Below the pieces are notes generated by a model. It searched no databases and was not told the DNA's origin. It saw only the letters and a list, made by a program, of their open reading frames with translations. DNA of 17,209 nt, from the NCBI GenBank assembly GCA_046756945.1, contig JBHHXI010000064.1:1-17209 (forward strand). The letters are read 5' to 3'. A program made the translations under genes and the position numbers. This stretch comes from JACZQZ01 sp046756945. Its GTDB lineage: Bacteria > Pseudomonadota > Alphaproteobacteria > Rhodospirillales > 2-02-FULL-58-16. Shown here piece by piece: positions 1 through 7,281 of the stretch. Positions within the stretch are counted from its first letter, which is position 1, and each line of letters opens with the position of its first letter.

Positions 1-114
1 CCGCCGCGCCGGGCCGGACCCCAGTGTATCCGCGCCGGCGGTTTAAGGGAAATCCTGGCCGGCGGGCGCCAGGGCACGGTCATGCGCCGCGCCGCCCGGA
101 AATATCCCTCCCGG

Positions 115-129
115 TTAAGGGATTGCTAA
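115..129 (+). promoter_or_regulatory. Possible CtrA-like site upstream of the small membrane protein
   Basis: The gap before the first gene contains TTAA, seven bases, then CTAA (115-129), a 7-of-8 match to the TTAA-N7-TTAA box bound by the alphaproteobacterial cell-cycle regulator CtrA. It also forms a GGTTA/TAACC inverted repeat (113-117 and 127-131). A related GGTTTAAGGG stretch lies at about 39-48. Short sites like this occur by chance, and no convincing sigma-70 hexamer pair was found near it. The remainder of 1-204 shows nothing else I can name. Confidence 0.2.
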
Positions 130-204
130 CCTTTGGTTCCTTAAAAGTTGCACTGTGGCGTAGTCTTCGAACCGTGCGGGCAGGCGGTCCGCCGGGAGGA
201 CAGA

Positions 205-579
205 GTGGCCAACCGCGACACCATGGATGCCCTTGGGTATGCCCTGCAGGCGGACTCCCTGTTCGCGCGCCTGCCGGCCTGGGTCATTGACACCCTGACC
301 GCGGAGCAGAGAGACGCCATCCACCAGGCGGTGTGCGATCCGTCGCTGCGCCATCCCCCCATCAACGTCCGCTTCAGCCTGCCGGCGTTCGGCCGGCGCT
401 ATTTTCTCACCATCATCGGTGGGGTCGAAAGGCGCGGCGCCCGGCGCCGGACCCAGGAACGGACGAAATATCCGATGCGTACCGTCGCCAACTTCCTGTT
501 TTTCGTTTTCCTGGGCGTGCTGATCTACGCCCTTTCCATCGCCAGCATCCTCATCCACCGCTCCCTCACCGGTTTTTAG
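205..579 (+). CDS. Hypothetical protein with one C-terminal membrane helix
   Basis: A 124-residue protein of unknown function. The GTG at 205 was chosen because a strong Shine-Dalgarno GGGAGGA (194-200) sits 4-5 bases before it; the frame is open further upstream to 148 but without such a site. Residues 1-60 are soluble and look helical. Residues 55-73 (INVRFSLPAFGRRYFLTIIGG) are mixed hydrophobic, followed by a very basic Arg-rich stretch (77-92). A hydrophobic segment at about 93-117 should span the membrane, and by the positive-inside rule the basic stretch keeps the N-terminal part in the cytoplasm. No enzymatic motif was recognised. It converges on tauC. Coding status is well supported by the ribosome site and membrane topology; function is unknown. 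Confidence 0.7.
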   Translation: MANRDTMDALGYALQADSLFARLPAWVIDTLTAEQRDAIHQAVCDPSLRHPPINVRFSLPAFGRRYFLTIIGGVERRGARRRTQERTKYPMRTVANFLFFVFLGVLIYALSIASILIHRSLTGF

Positions 580-598
580 GCGCCGCGGCGCGACGGCA

Positions 599-620
599 TC
601 CGGCGCCGTCGGGCGCCGGA
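599..620. terminator. Hairpin between convergent genes (possible bidirectional terminator)
   Basis: A 9-bp GC-rich stem (arms 599-607 and 612-620) with a 4-base GTCG loop lies in the 56-bp gap between the stops of the small membrane protein and tauC. Its right arm is followed by A residues (620-624). Neither direction has a good U-tract after the stem, so it may act with Rho or only as an mRNA 3'-end stabiliser. Confidence 0.4.
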
Positions 621-635
621 AAAACTGCTGCCCGC

Positions 636-1493
636 CTACACCTTGCCCTTCCACGGGATCAGCGTGTGCTCCAGATAGCGCATGAGAAGGTCGAAAAGGT
701 AGGCGAGGCCGCCGATGACGACGATCCCCATGATCACCACGTCGGTGACCAGGAACTCCGCGGCGCTCAGCACCATGTGGCCGAGCCCGGCCTCGGCGGC
801 CACCATCTCGGCGGCGACCAGGGTCGTCCAGCCGAAGCCGATGCCGATGCGCATGCCGGTGAGAATCTCGGGCATGGCGCCCTTCAGCACCACATGCCAG
901 ATCACCTGGGCGCGGCTGGCGCCCAGGGAATAGGCGGCGTGGATCTGCTCTATCGAGACCGAACGCACCCCGGCCCGCGCGTTCAGCGCCATGGGCGCGA
1001 AGATGGCAAGGAAGATGAGGACGATCTTCTGTGTGTCCTCGATGCCCAGCCAGATGATGGTCAGCGGCAGATAGCCGAGCGGCGGGATGGGGCGGTAGAA
1101 CTCGATCGGCGGATCGAAGATTCCGCGGAACACCCGGTTCACCCCCATGGCGATGCCGATGGGAATGGCCGTCGCGCAGGCCAGGAAGAAGGCGCTGAAC
1201 ACCCGGAACAGGCTCGCCATGGTGTGCTGCCAAAGGGTCGCGCCGGAAAATTCCTCGCGCGAGATATCGATGAACTTTCCAAGCACCGCCTCCGGCGTGG
1301 GCAGGAACAGGGGCTTGATCCATCCCATGTGCGTCGACACCCACCACAGCGCGATGAGGGTGACGGTCGTGACCACGCTGATCGCCGTGCTGTCCCCCTG
1401 GCCCGGCGCGCCGTACGCGTCTCCGGGCCTGGCCGGCCCGGCGGAGAACACACCGAGGATGGTGTCCTTGAGAGACAAGACTCTTTCAGTCAT
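636..1493 (-). CDS. tauC: Taurine/sulfonate ABC transporter permease TauC
   Basis: Inner-membrane permease of a taurine-type ABC importer, 285 residues, near the usual length of TauC/SsuC proteins. It has about six hydrophobic segments. The conserved cytoplasmic EAA-type loop reads [15 protein letters not shown] (here [11 protein letters not shown]), followed by [10 protein letters not shown], the surface that docks on the ATPase. Central segments such as [31 protein letters not shown] and the C-terminal IPWKGKV resemble E. coli TauC as I remember it. The ATG at 1493 overlaps the end of tauB by 8 bp, consistent with translational coupling. Specificity within the sulfonate group is inferred from the associated TauA-like binding protein. 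No tauD dioxygenase gene is adjacent. Confidence 0.9.
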   Translation of the reverse strand: MTERVLSLKDTILGVFSAGPARPGDAYGAPGQGDSTAISVVTTVTLIALWWVSTHMGWIKPLFLPTPEAVLGKFIDISREEFSGATLWQHTMASLFRVFSAFFLACATAIPIGIAMGVNRVFRGIFDPPIEFYRPIPPLGYLPLTIIWLGIEDTQKIVLIFLAIFAPMALNARAGVRSVSIEQIHAAYSLGASRAQVIWHVVLKGAMPEILTGMRIGIGFGWTTLVAAEMVAAEAGLGHMVLSAAEFLVTDVVIMGIVVIGGLAYLFDLLMRYLEHTLIPWKGKV

Positions 1494-2286
1494 GACGCGC
1501 CCCTTCGGCGATTTCGTCGCCGTAAATGATGTTCAGAACCTTTTCCCGCATATCGATGAAATCGGCACTGGACTTGATCGCCCGCGCGTCGCGGGACTGG
1601 AAGAAGCGGTGACAGAAGTCCAGATCGTACTGATGGGTGATCCGTCCCGGCCTGGGCGACATGACGATCAGTCGGGTCGCCATGAACAGCGCCTCCTCGA
1701 CGCTGTGGGTGATGAAGAACACCATCTTGCGTGTCTCCCGCCAGACGTCGAGGATCAGTTCCTGCATGGTTTCCCGGGTCAGGGCATCGAGCGCCCCCAG
1801 CGGCTCGTCCATCAACAGCGCATCGGGATCGCTGGTCAGCGCCCGCGCCAGCCCGACACGCTGCTGCATGCCGCCCGAAAGCTCGTAGATGTGGTGGTCG
1901 GCGAATTCCTCCAGGCCGACGAGCTTCAGGTTCCGGCTGGCGACCTCGATGCGTTGCTCCTTGGGCACGCCCTGGAGGCGCAGCCCGAAGGTCACGTTCT
2001 CGAACACCTTGAGCCAGGGCAGCAGCGCGTGCTTCTGGAACACGACGCCGCGGTCGGCGCCCGGCCCCGTGATCTCGCGGCCGTCCAACAGGACCTGTCC
2101 CCGGGTGGGCTGGATGAAGCCGGCCATCAGGTTAAGCAGGGTCGTCTTGCCGCACCCCGATGCGCCCAGCGCGACGACGAAATCACCGTCGTTTACGGTG
2201 ATCGACACGTCCTCCAGGGCGTGGACCCCCGCGCCCCCGCCCATCGGATAGATGACCGTAATGTTTTGAACCTGCAGTCGCGCCAC
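1486..2286 (-). CDS. tauB: Taurine/sulfonate ABC transporter ATP-binding protein TauB
   Basis: Cytoplasmic ATPase that powers the importer, 266 residues. Walker [10 protein letters not shown] is at 41-49, the Q-loop [10 protein letters not shown] at 82-91, the ABC signature LSGGMQQR at 136-143, Walker B ALLMDEP at 156-162 and the H-loop THS at 193-195, all intact. The C-terminal stretch with RFF, AIKSS and FIDMREKVL matches the tail typical of TauB/SsuB proteins. I chose the GTG at 2286 because it follows a GGGGGG run and begins the conserved [11 protein letters not shown] strand; the frame extends to 2349 but that part is unlike the family. It overlaps tauC and lies about 110 bp downstream of tauA, separated by a terminator-like hairpin. 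Confidence 0.9.
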   Translation of the reverse strand: MARLQVQNITVIYPMGGGAGVHALEDVSITVNDGDFVVALGASGCGKTTLLNLMAGFIQPTRGQVLLDGREITGPGADRGVVFQKHALLPWLKVFENVTFGLRLQGVPKEQRIEVASRNLKLVGLEEFADHHIYELSGGMQQRVGLARALTSDPDALLMDEPLGALDALTRETMQELILDVWRETRKMVFFITHSVEEALFMATRLIVMSPRPGRITHQYDLDFCHRFFQSRDARAIKSSADFIDMREKVLNIIYGDEIAEGARHD

Positions 2287-2347
2287 CGCTTGCCCCCCCG
2301 TGCACCTGGCTCCCGCCGCCGTCCGGCCGCGGGATTCGTGACAGGTC

Positions 2348-2387
2348 AAAAAAAGAAAGGTCCGGCCCGAACGGTTCGGGCCGGACC
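2348..2387 (-). terminator. Intrinsic terminator/attenuator between tauA and tauB
   Basis: On the minus strand, 11 bases after the tauA stop, there is a perfect 13-bp GC-rich stem (2375-2387 pairing with 2359-2371) with a 3-base loop. It is followed directly by TTTCTTTTTTT (2358-2348). This is a textbook Rho-independent terminator, but it lies inside the operon, upstream of tauB and tauC. Partial read-through would give more binding protein than membrane components. It could also mark the 3' end of a stable tauA transcript. Confidence 0.85.
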
Positions 2388-2398
2388 ACGGGTTCGCC

Positions 2399-3424
2399 TT
2401 ACTTGCCCAGGGCTTGGTTAACCCATTTCACGTTGACGGTGGCGCCGTAGTCGGGCAGCAGGCCGGGTATCTTCTTCTGTTCCTTGAGGAACTTGGACGT
2501 GAAGTACAGCGCCCGCGCGGCGCCGCCGTCCTTGCCGCCGCCGAGCCAGGCGCTGCCCGCCTGCTCCTGAATGGTCGGGAACCCATAGAGGGCGAGCACG
2601 CCGGGCACGTCCTTGGGATTGCCGCCGATCAGTTTGACGATCTTCTTGACCGGCGCCGAGTCCGCTGTCCACGCCGCCTTGTTGCCGCGGTAGGCTTCGT
2701 CGGCGGCGGCGATGGTCTTGATGAACCCGGCCATGAAATCGGGATGTTTCTTGGCCCAGGTCTTGTTGGCGACCATGCCGTCGAAGGTGCACTTGCCCCA
2801 CTTGCACAGTTGGCCCGAGGTGATCAGGACCTTGCCGGTCTTCTTGATCCTGCCGAGCGCCGGATCCCAGACGAAGGCGGCGTCGATGTCGCCACGCGCC
2901 CACGCCGCGGCGATGGCGTTGGGCTGCATGTTGAGGACCTTCACATCCTTCGGGTCGATGCCGAACTGCTCGAGCGCGAACAAGGTGTGGAAGTGGGTGG
3001 TGGAAACAAACGGCACACCCAGTTTCTTGCCCTTCAGGTCCTGGGGCGAGACGATGCCCGAACCGTTGCGTACCACCAGGGCCTCGGCCGAGGCAATGTC
3101 CTCGACGATCCAGATCAGCTCGATGTCGAGGCCGCGGCTGACGCCGGCGGCGATCGGGCTTGAGCCGGCCAGGGCAAGATGCACGTCGCCCGAGGCCATG
3201 GCGTTGATCACCTTGGCGCCGGAATCGAACTTGCGCCAGTTGATCTTGTAGCCCGTCGCCTTCTCGAACTTGCCGTCGACGATGGCGACCTTCCACGGGT
3301 TGTAGATCAGCTGATAGCCGATGGTGACTTCCTTCTCGGCCGCCAGGCCGGCGGCCGCGGTCATCGCCAGGAGGATCAGCGGAACCCCAAGGAAACGGCC
3401 TGCGATGTTGAAGAATTTTCTCAT
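2399..3424 (-). CDS. tauA: Taurine ABC transporter periplasmic substrate-binding protein TauA
   Basis: Periplasmic binding protein that captures taurine or a related sulfonate and delivers it to TauBC; 341 residues. A Sec signal peptide is clear: positive [10 protein letters not shown], a hydrophobic core, and AGLAA before the likely cleavage near residue 29. The mature part has the TauA hallmarks [18 protein letters not shown] (63-80), [24 protein letters not shown] and [18 protein letters not shown] (172-189), very close to E. coli TauA as I recall it. C207 and C212 (LCKWGKC) could form a disulfide not present in the E. coli protein. The ATG is preceded by GAGGAGG (3438-3432) at 7-base spacing. 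It is the first gene of the tau operon. Confidence 0.93.
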   Translation of the reverse strand: MRKFFNIAGRFLGVPLILLAMTAAAGLAAEKEVTIGYQLIYNPWKVAIVDGKFEKATGYKINWRKFDSGAKVINAMASGDVHLALAGSSPIAAGVSRGLDIELIWIVEDIASAEALVVRNGSGIVSPQDLKGKKLGVPFVSTTHFHTLFALEQFGIDPKDVKVLNMQPNAIAAAWARGDIDAAFVWDPALGRIKKTGKVLITSGQLCKWGKCTFDGMVANKTWAKKHPDFMAGFIKTIAAADEAYRGNKAAWTADSAPVKKIVKLIGGNPKDVPGVLALYGFPTIQEQAGSAWLGGGKDGGAARALYFTSKFLKEQKKIPGLLPDYGATVNVKWVNQALGK

Positions 3425-3543
3425 GTCGGTGCCTCCTCAGTTTCTATTGCGGGGGGTGCCCGCGTTTTTTGATTTGGCCGTACCCGGTTCACCGCAAACG
3501 GAATTTCCGGATTGGTCTGAGCGGCCGCGATGATGGTAACATG

Positions 3544-3571
3544 ATATTATGACGGGTGATAACCCTGGTAA
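3544..3571 (-). promoter_or_regulatory. Weak sigma-70-like promoter candidate for tauABC
   Basis: An AT-rich pocket upstream of tauA carries, on the minus strand, TTACCA (3571-3566), a 16-base spacer and TAATAT (3549-3544); each hexamer matches consensus at 4 of 6 positions. It would give a leader of about 110 bases. The pocket also contains an imperfect 12-bp palindrome, CATGATATTATG (3540-3551), that could serve as an operator. Weak evidence. Confidence 0.25.
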
Positions 3572-3613
3572 TACGCCCCATGGCGCCGCGACCCGCGCCG
3601 GTGCGGAAGGCCG

Positions 3614-3746
3614 CGTGGATACCCTTGATCTGCGCCCCGCCGAACCCGGCGACGAGGCCGCCGTCATCCGGCGCGCCGCTTACCGCGCAAGCGGAACCGG
3701 CTTGAAGGGGCTCCGGCACGGATGGGGGGCGCCGGTCATCCAGTGA
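3614..3746 (+). pseudogene. Possible GNAT acetyltransferase N-terminal remnant
   Basis: A short plus-strand reading frame starts at a GTG (3614) preceded by GGAAGG. It encodes DTLDLRPAEPGDEAAVIRR, which resembles the first strand and helix of GNAT N-acetyltransferases. It runs on for only about 44 residues and ends inside the 3' end of the convergent secernin gene. The conserved acetyl-CoA-binding motif A is absent, so if the resemblance is real this is a truncated remnant. It may equally be a chance open frame in GC-rich DNA. Confidence 0.22.
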
Positions 3747-4600
3747 ACATCCCCGTCCCCGCCCGCGAGGCGCGACACCATGGAGGCGGTCGTCTGCACC
3801 TCTCCGTGCATGCAGATGCCGCTCTCGTGGTGGCGCAGGATGTCCATCATGGTCTCGGGGGTGAAGCGGCCGGGAGGGTTCTTCATCAGCCGGCGTCCCC
3901 ACGCTTCGCGCGAGCCGGGGGCCGGTTCGTCCCCGGCGCCGCCGAACGCGGCGGCGAAATCGAACGCGCCGGTCCCCCCGTACAGCCCTTTTTCCGCCGC
4001 CCGTTGGGCCAGGTTTTCCGAGGCCAGATCGACGCGCGTGCGAATGGAAAGCGCGTTCGAGATGTTGCGCACGCCCGTCGTGATCCGCTCCGCCGCCCAC
4101 AACCCGGCGGCGGTCTCCAGGACCCAGGCTTCCCGCCGGTCGGCGATGAGGAAGGAATTGTGATAGGCGAACCCGGGATCGTTCTCGGCGCAGGCGCCGC
4201 CCTGGCCGTGTTCCTCCAGCAGGGCGGTGATGACGTGCAGCGCCCGGTGCGCAGACTCCGCCCGTTCCAGGCCCAGGCGCACCAGGTCCATGCCGAGCAG
4301 CGCCGGCGGCCCCAGGTCTTCCCGCGTCCACACCGCCTCGTTGCCGATGACGACGCCGTGCTCGTTGGCCCCCATCTCGGCGCCCCACATCCAGTCGGGT
4401 TGGGAGAGCAGGACGGCGAAGGTGACCGGGGCCTGGGCGATCTCGATGTAGGTGCAGCGCACCTTGGCGCCCGCATCGTGGCGGCGTCCCGGATAGCGGG
4501 TGACGGCCTGCGCCTCGCCCCGGGGCCGGTCGCTGTTCTTGCCGAAAATGACGCAGCCGTCGGCGGTCACCGGCGGCAGCGCGACGAAGGTGTCACACAT
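3680..4600 (-). CDS. Secernin-type C69 family peptidase, C-terminally short
   Basis: Ntn-hydrolase of the secernin/dipeptidase C69 family, 306 residues. The N-terminus MCDTFVALPP places Cys2 as the nucleophile exposed after Met removal, followed by the family signature GKNSDRP (20-26). Later hallmarks are GANEHGVVIGNEAV (77-90), RNISNALSIRT (178-188) and CMHGEVQTTASMVS (263-276). The protein stops right after the HWMTGAPHPCRSPFKP segment, where family members I know continue for roughly 80-100 residues; no continuation was seen in other frames. The catalytic N-terminal fold looks whole, so activity is possible but unproven. It lies 22 bp after doxX and probably shares its transcript. The substrate is unknown; the family includes dipeptidases. 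Confidence 0.85.
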   Translation of the reverse strand: MCDTFVALPPVTADGCVIFGKNSDRPRGEAQAVTRYPGRRHDAGAKVRCTYIEIAQAPVTFAVLLSQPDWMWGAEMGANEHGVVIGNEAVWTREDLGPPALLGMDLVRLGLERAESAHRALHVITALLEEHGQGGACAENDPGFAYHNSFLIADRREAWVLETAAGLWAAERITTGVRNISNALSIRTRVDLASENLAQRAAEKGLYGGTGAFDFAAAFGGAGDEPAPGSREAWGRRLMKNPPGRFTPETMMDILRHHESGICMHGEVQTTASMVSRLAGGDGDVHWMTGAPHPCRSPFKPVPLAR

Positions 4601-4622
4601 TTCCCTTGCCGGACTCTCCGCC

Positions 4623-5093
4623 TCAGAACTCCCGGCCGATCCTGGCGTCCAGCGACAGGCGCCCGCCGCCGCGGATGAAAATGGCGATGCACAGACAGGC
4701 CCACATCAGCGGATACTCGTAGCCGCCCTTGTTCCAGAAGAACCCGTTGATCAGGTGGACCTTGAAGGCGGCGACGCACATCAGGACGAACATCGCCGCC
4801 GCCGCCGGCCGGGTCCACAGGCCGAGCACCAGCAGAAGGCCGCCGAAGAACTCGGTGCCGCCCGTCAGGTAGGCCAGCGGCAAGGCCGGCTCGAGTCCGA
4901 TCTTGGCGAAAAAGCCGGCGGTGCGGTCGATGTTGCCGCCGAACCACCCGAACAGCTTTCCCGCCCCGTGGGGCATCGCCCACAGGCCGGTGACGAAACG
5001 AATGAAGGGGTAGGCCAGCCCCGAAAGGCCGTCGTACAGGCCCGCCATGGCGGGAACGTAAAGATTGGTCGATGGATTCCGGTCGTTGCCCAT
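4623..5093 (-). CDS. DoxX family membrane protein
   Basis: A 156-residue DoxX-family inner-membrane protein with four hydrophobic segments (about 25-45, 72-92, 96-116 and 127-142). Family features are FVTGLWAMPHGAGKLFG (34-49), an early arginine and glycine-rich turns (LTGGTEFFGGLLLVLGLWTRPAA), then NGFFWNKGGYEYPLMW (116-131). The ATG at 5093 follows GGGAGGT at 6-base spacing; the frame is open to 5186 but without a comparable site. DoxX proteins are linked to thiosulfate:quinone oxidation in archaea and to redox homeostasis in some bacteria, but most have no assigned role. It lies directly upstream of the secernin gene and 112 bp downstream of the MoxR/VWA operon, so it may be transcribed with either. 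Confidence 0.85.
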   Translation of the reverse strand: MGNDRNPSTNLYVPAMAGLYDGLSGLAYPFIRFVTGLWAMPHGAGKLFGWFGGNIDRTAGFFAKIGLEPALPLAYLTGGTEFFGGLLLVLGLWTRPAAAAMFVLMCVAAFKVHLINGFFWNKGGYEYPLMWACLCIAIFIRGGGRLSLDARIGREF

Positions 5094-5205
5094 GACTGTA
5101 CCTCCCATGTGAACGCCCTTGTTCCCCCGCAATTCCCCACAAGGACACCATCCCATGCTGGCAGAAAGCAGGGACGGATTCCACACCGGCGCGCGCTCCC
5201 TGGTA

Positions 5206-7281
5206 TTACCGGCCCTCGCGATACCACGCCGCCATCATGCCGCCGACGACGAGGACGAGGACCAGGAATCCCGGCAGCAGGGGCACCTGGGTCACGCCGG
5301 TGACCACGTACGAGCCGTTGCGCGTGAAGCCCATCCAGCCGTGACCCGACGTCGTGCGGCCCGGCCGGGTGCGCCGGAGGTCGGGGACGCCGTCGGCGAT
5401 CCAGGCGACGCCGCCGCCGGTCGCCTTGGCCACGGGGGCCAGGCGTTCCGCCGTCGCCCTGAGGTCCGACAGCTCCACCGGGTTGACCGCGCCGGAGGCC
5501 ACGAGAACCGTATGCGTGCCGTCGTCAAGCCGGTACAGGCCGGTTTCGCCGGTCTCCACCGCGGCCCTGGAGAGCCCGCCGCCGGCCGCCCGCAACTCCA
5601 CCGTCCGGGTCGCCCCCGACGGCGCGCTCACCGTCACCTGCGGACGGGCCGGGCTCAGGCTGCGCCGTTCGATGATCAGGCGTCCGTCCCGGATGCGGCC
5701 GCGCAGGCCCTCCTCCTCCAGGTCCGGCTCCTTCATCAGCCAGTGGGCGAGCCGGCGCAGAAGCTCGGCCTGGGGGCCGCCGCCCTCGAAGCCGCGGGCC
5801 CACAGCCAGATGTGGTCGCTCATCAACTGGGCGACGCGCCCCGTCCCGACCCGGTCCAGGATGAGCAACGGTTTTTCGTCGAGGCCCCGCATGAGCACGA
5901 CGCCGGTGCCGGGAACCGCCTCCACCTGCCGGAACCAGTGGCCCCACTTCGGCGTATCCGCCTTGCCGTTGACCAGGGCGGCGGTCACCGGATGGCGCCG
6001 CCCCACATCGGTGAGCGCCGGCACGAAACCCCGCTCCAGCACCCGGCCCGTCGGCTTGGTCGGCATCACCGCGCCCAGGGGGCTGTGGAAAAGGCTGCGC
6101 ACGCCGGCGAATTCGGGCCCCACGGCGAGCAGGATGGCGCCGCCGTGGCGCAGGTATTCCGCGATGTTGCGCAAGTACGACGGCGGCACCACGTCGCGCA
6201 GCACGTAGCGGTCGAACAAGATGAGGTCGAATTCCTTGAGCTTGATCTCGAACAGTTCCTGGACCGGGAAGACGATCAGGGCGAGCTCGTTCAGCGGCGT
6301 GAAGTCGTCCTTCTCCGGCGGCCGCAGGATGGTGAAGTGAACCAGGTCCACCGAGGGGTCCGACTTGAGCAGGTTGCGCCACGTGCGCTCGCCCGCATGG
6401 GGCTGCCCGGAGATCAGCAGGACCCTGAGCCGGTCGCGCACGCCGTTGATGTTGACCACCGCCCGGTTGTTCAGGATCGAAAGCTCGTCCGCGACCGGCT
6501 CCACCTCCAGCTCGAGGACCGTCGGGCCGGCGTGCTCGAGGACGAACGAGAACCGCTCGCTCTTGCCGACGGGAACAAGGGCGGACTCCATCTCGACTCC
6601 GTCGCGGCGCAGGCTGACCCGCGCCATCCTCCGCTTGACCCCGGGCCCCTGGCCGGCGTCCTGGTCCTCGATGCGGTAGGCGACGCCGACGTCCTTGCCG
6701 ACGATGCCGTAACTGGGCGCCTTCTCGATGACCAGGCGGCGGTCCGTCTCGCCGCGGGCCCCGGTCAGCAGCACGTGCAGCGGCCCGGCCGGCAGCGCCG
6801 CCGGACCGGCGGGAACGTCGTGGACCTGCCCGTCGGTGATCAGGACGGCGCCGGCGAAGCGCTGGCGGGGGACCTGGGCCAGGGTCTGGGTGAGGGCGGC
6901 GAACAGGCGGGTGCCGCGCTCGGCGTCGTCGGCGCTGGCGCCGCCCGTGCGGACGATCCTCAGCTCCAGATCGTCGAAACGCGAAAGCGCCGAGCGCACG
7001 GCGTCCAGCGCCGCTTCGCGTTGCGCCCCGCGCGCGCCCACCGCCTGGCTGTCGGACTGGTCGACCACGACCACGGCGACGTCGGACTGTGGCTCGCGGG
7101 TCTCGCGCACGGCGCGCGGATTGATCAGAGCCAGCACGAGGACGGCCAGGGCGGCGGCGCGCAGGGCCACGCCCCGCCCGCCGCGCACGGCGGCGACGGC
7201 GAGAAGCACCGCCGCCGGGACCCCGAGCAGGGCGATGGTGGCCCACGGGAGAAGCGGGGCGAAGCCGAGGCCGTTGCTCAT
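5206..7281 (-). CDS. Membrane VWA/glutamine amidotransferase-like protein (MoxR-operon)
   Basis: A 691-residue membrane-anchored protein. Two N-terminal helices (about 9-31 and 37-53) lead into a von Willebrand A-like region with an intact MIDAS signature D74-Q-S-D-S78 (VVVVDQSDSQ) and VLITDGQVHD near 146-155. A middle domain contains RLRVLLISGQPHAGERTWRNLL, DLILFDRYVL and LRHGGAILLAVGPEFAG, resembling the glutamine amidotransferase-like domain found in this family. A single helix closes the C-terminus (about 668-687, then Arg-rich end). No catalytic Cys of a true amidotransferase was identified. The ATG overlaps the upstream gene stop by 4 bp (ATGA), indicating tight coupling. It is probably a periplasmic scaffold of the MoxR/VWA module; its client is unknown. 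Confidence 0.82.
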   Translation of the reverse strand: MSNGLGFAPLLPWATIALLGVPAAVLLAVAAVRGGRGVALRAAALAVLVLALINPRAVRETREPQSDVAVVVVDQSDSQAVGARGAQREAALDAVRSALSRFDDLELRIVRTGGASADDAERGTRLFAALTQTLAQVPRQRFAGAVLITDGQVHDVPAGPAALPAGPLHVLLTGARGETDRRLVIEKAPSYGIVGKDVGVAYRIEDQDAGQGPGVKRRMARVSLRRDGVEMESALVPVGKSERFSFVLEHAGPTVLELEVEPVADELSILNNRAVVNINGVRDRLRVLLISGQPHAGERTWRNLLKSDPSVDLVHFTILRPPEKDDFTPLNELALIVFPVQELFEIKLKEFDLILFDRYVLRDVVPPSYLRNIAEYLRHGGAILLAVGPEFAGVRSLFHSPLGAVMPTKPTGRVLERGFVPALTDVGRRHPVTAALVNGKADTPKWGHWFRQVEAVPGTGVVLMRGLDEKPLLILDRVGTGRVAQLMSDHIWLWARGFEGGGPQAELLRRLAHWLMKEPDLEEEGLRGRIRDGRLIIERRSLSPARPQVTVSAPSGATRTVELRAAGGGLSRAAVETGETGLYRLDDGTHTVLVASGAVNPVELSDLRATAERLAPVAKATGGGVAWIADGVPDLRRTRPGRTTSGHGWMGFTRNGSYVVTGVTQVPLLPGFLVLVLVVGGMMAAWYREGR

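Noticed and set aside
148..204. N-terminal extension of the small membrane protein to the ATG at 148
   Set aside because: A much better Shine-Dalgarno precedes the GTG at 205, and no site precedes 148.
5117..5144. CCTTGT/ACAAGG inverted repeat upstream of doxX as a terminator
   Set aside because: Only a 6-bp stem with a 16-base loop and no U-tract; too weak to call.
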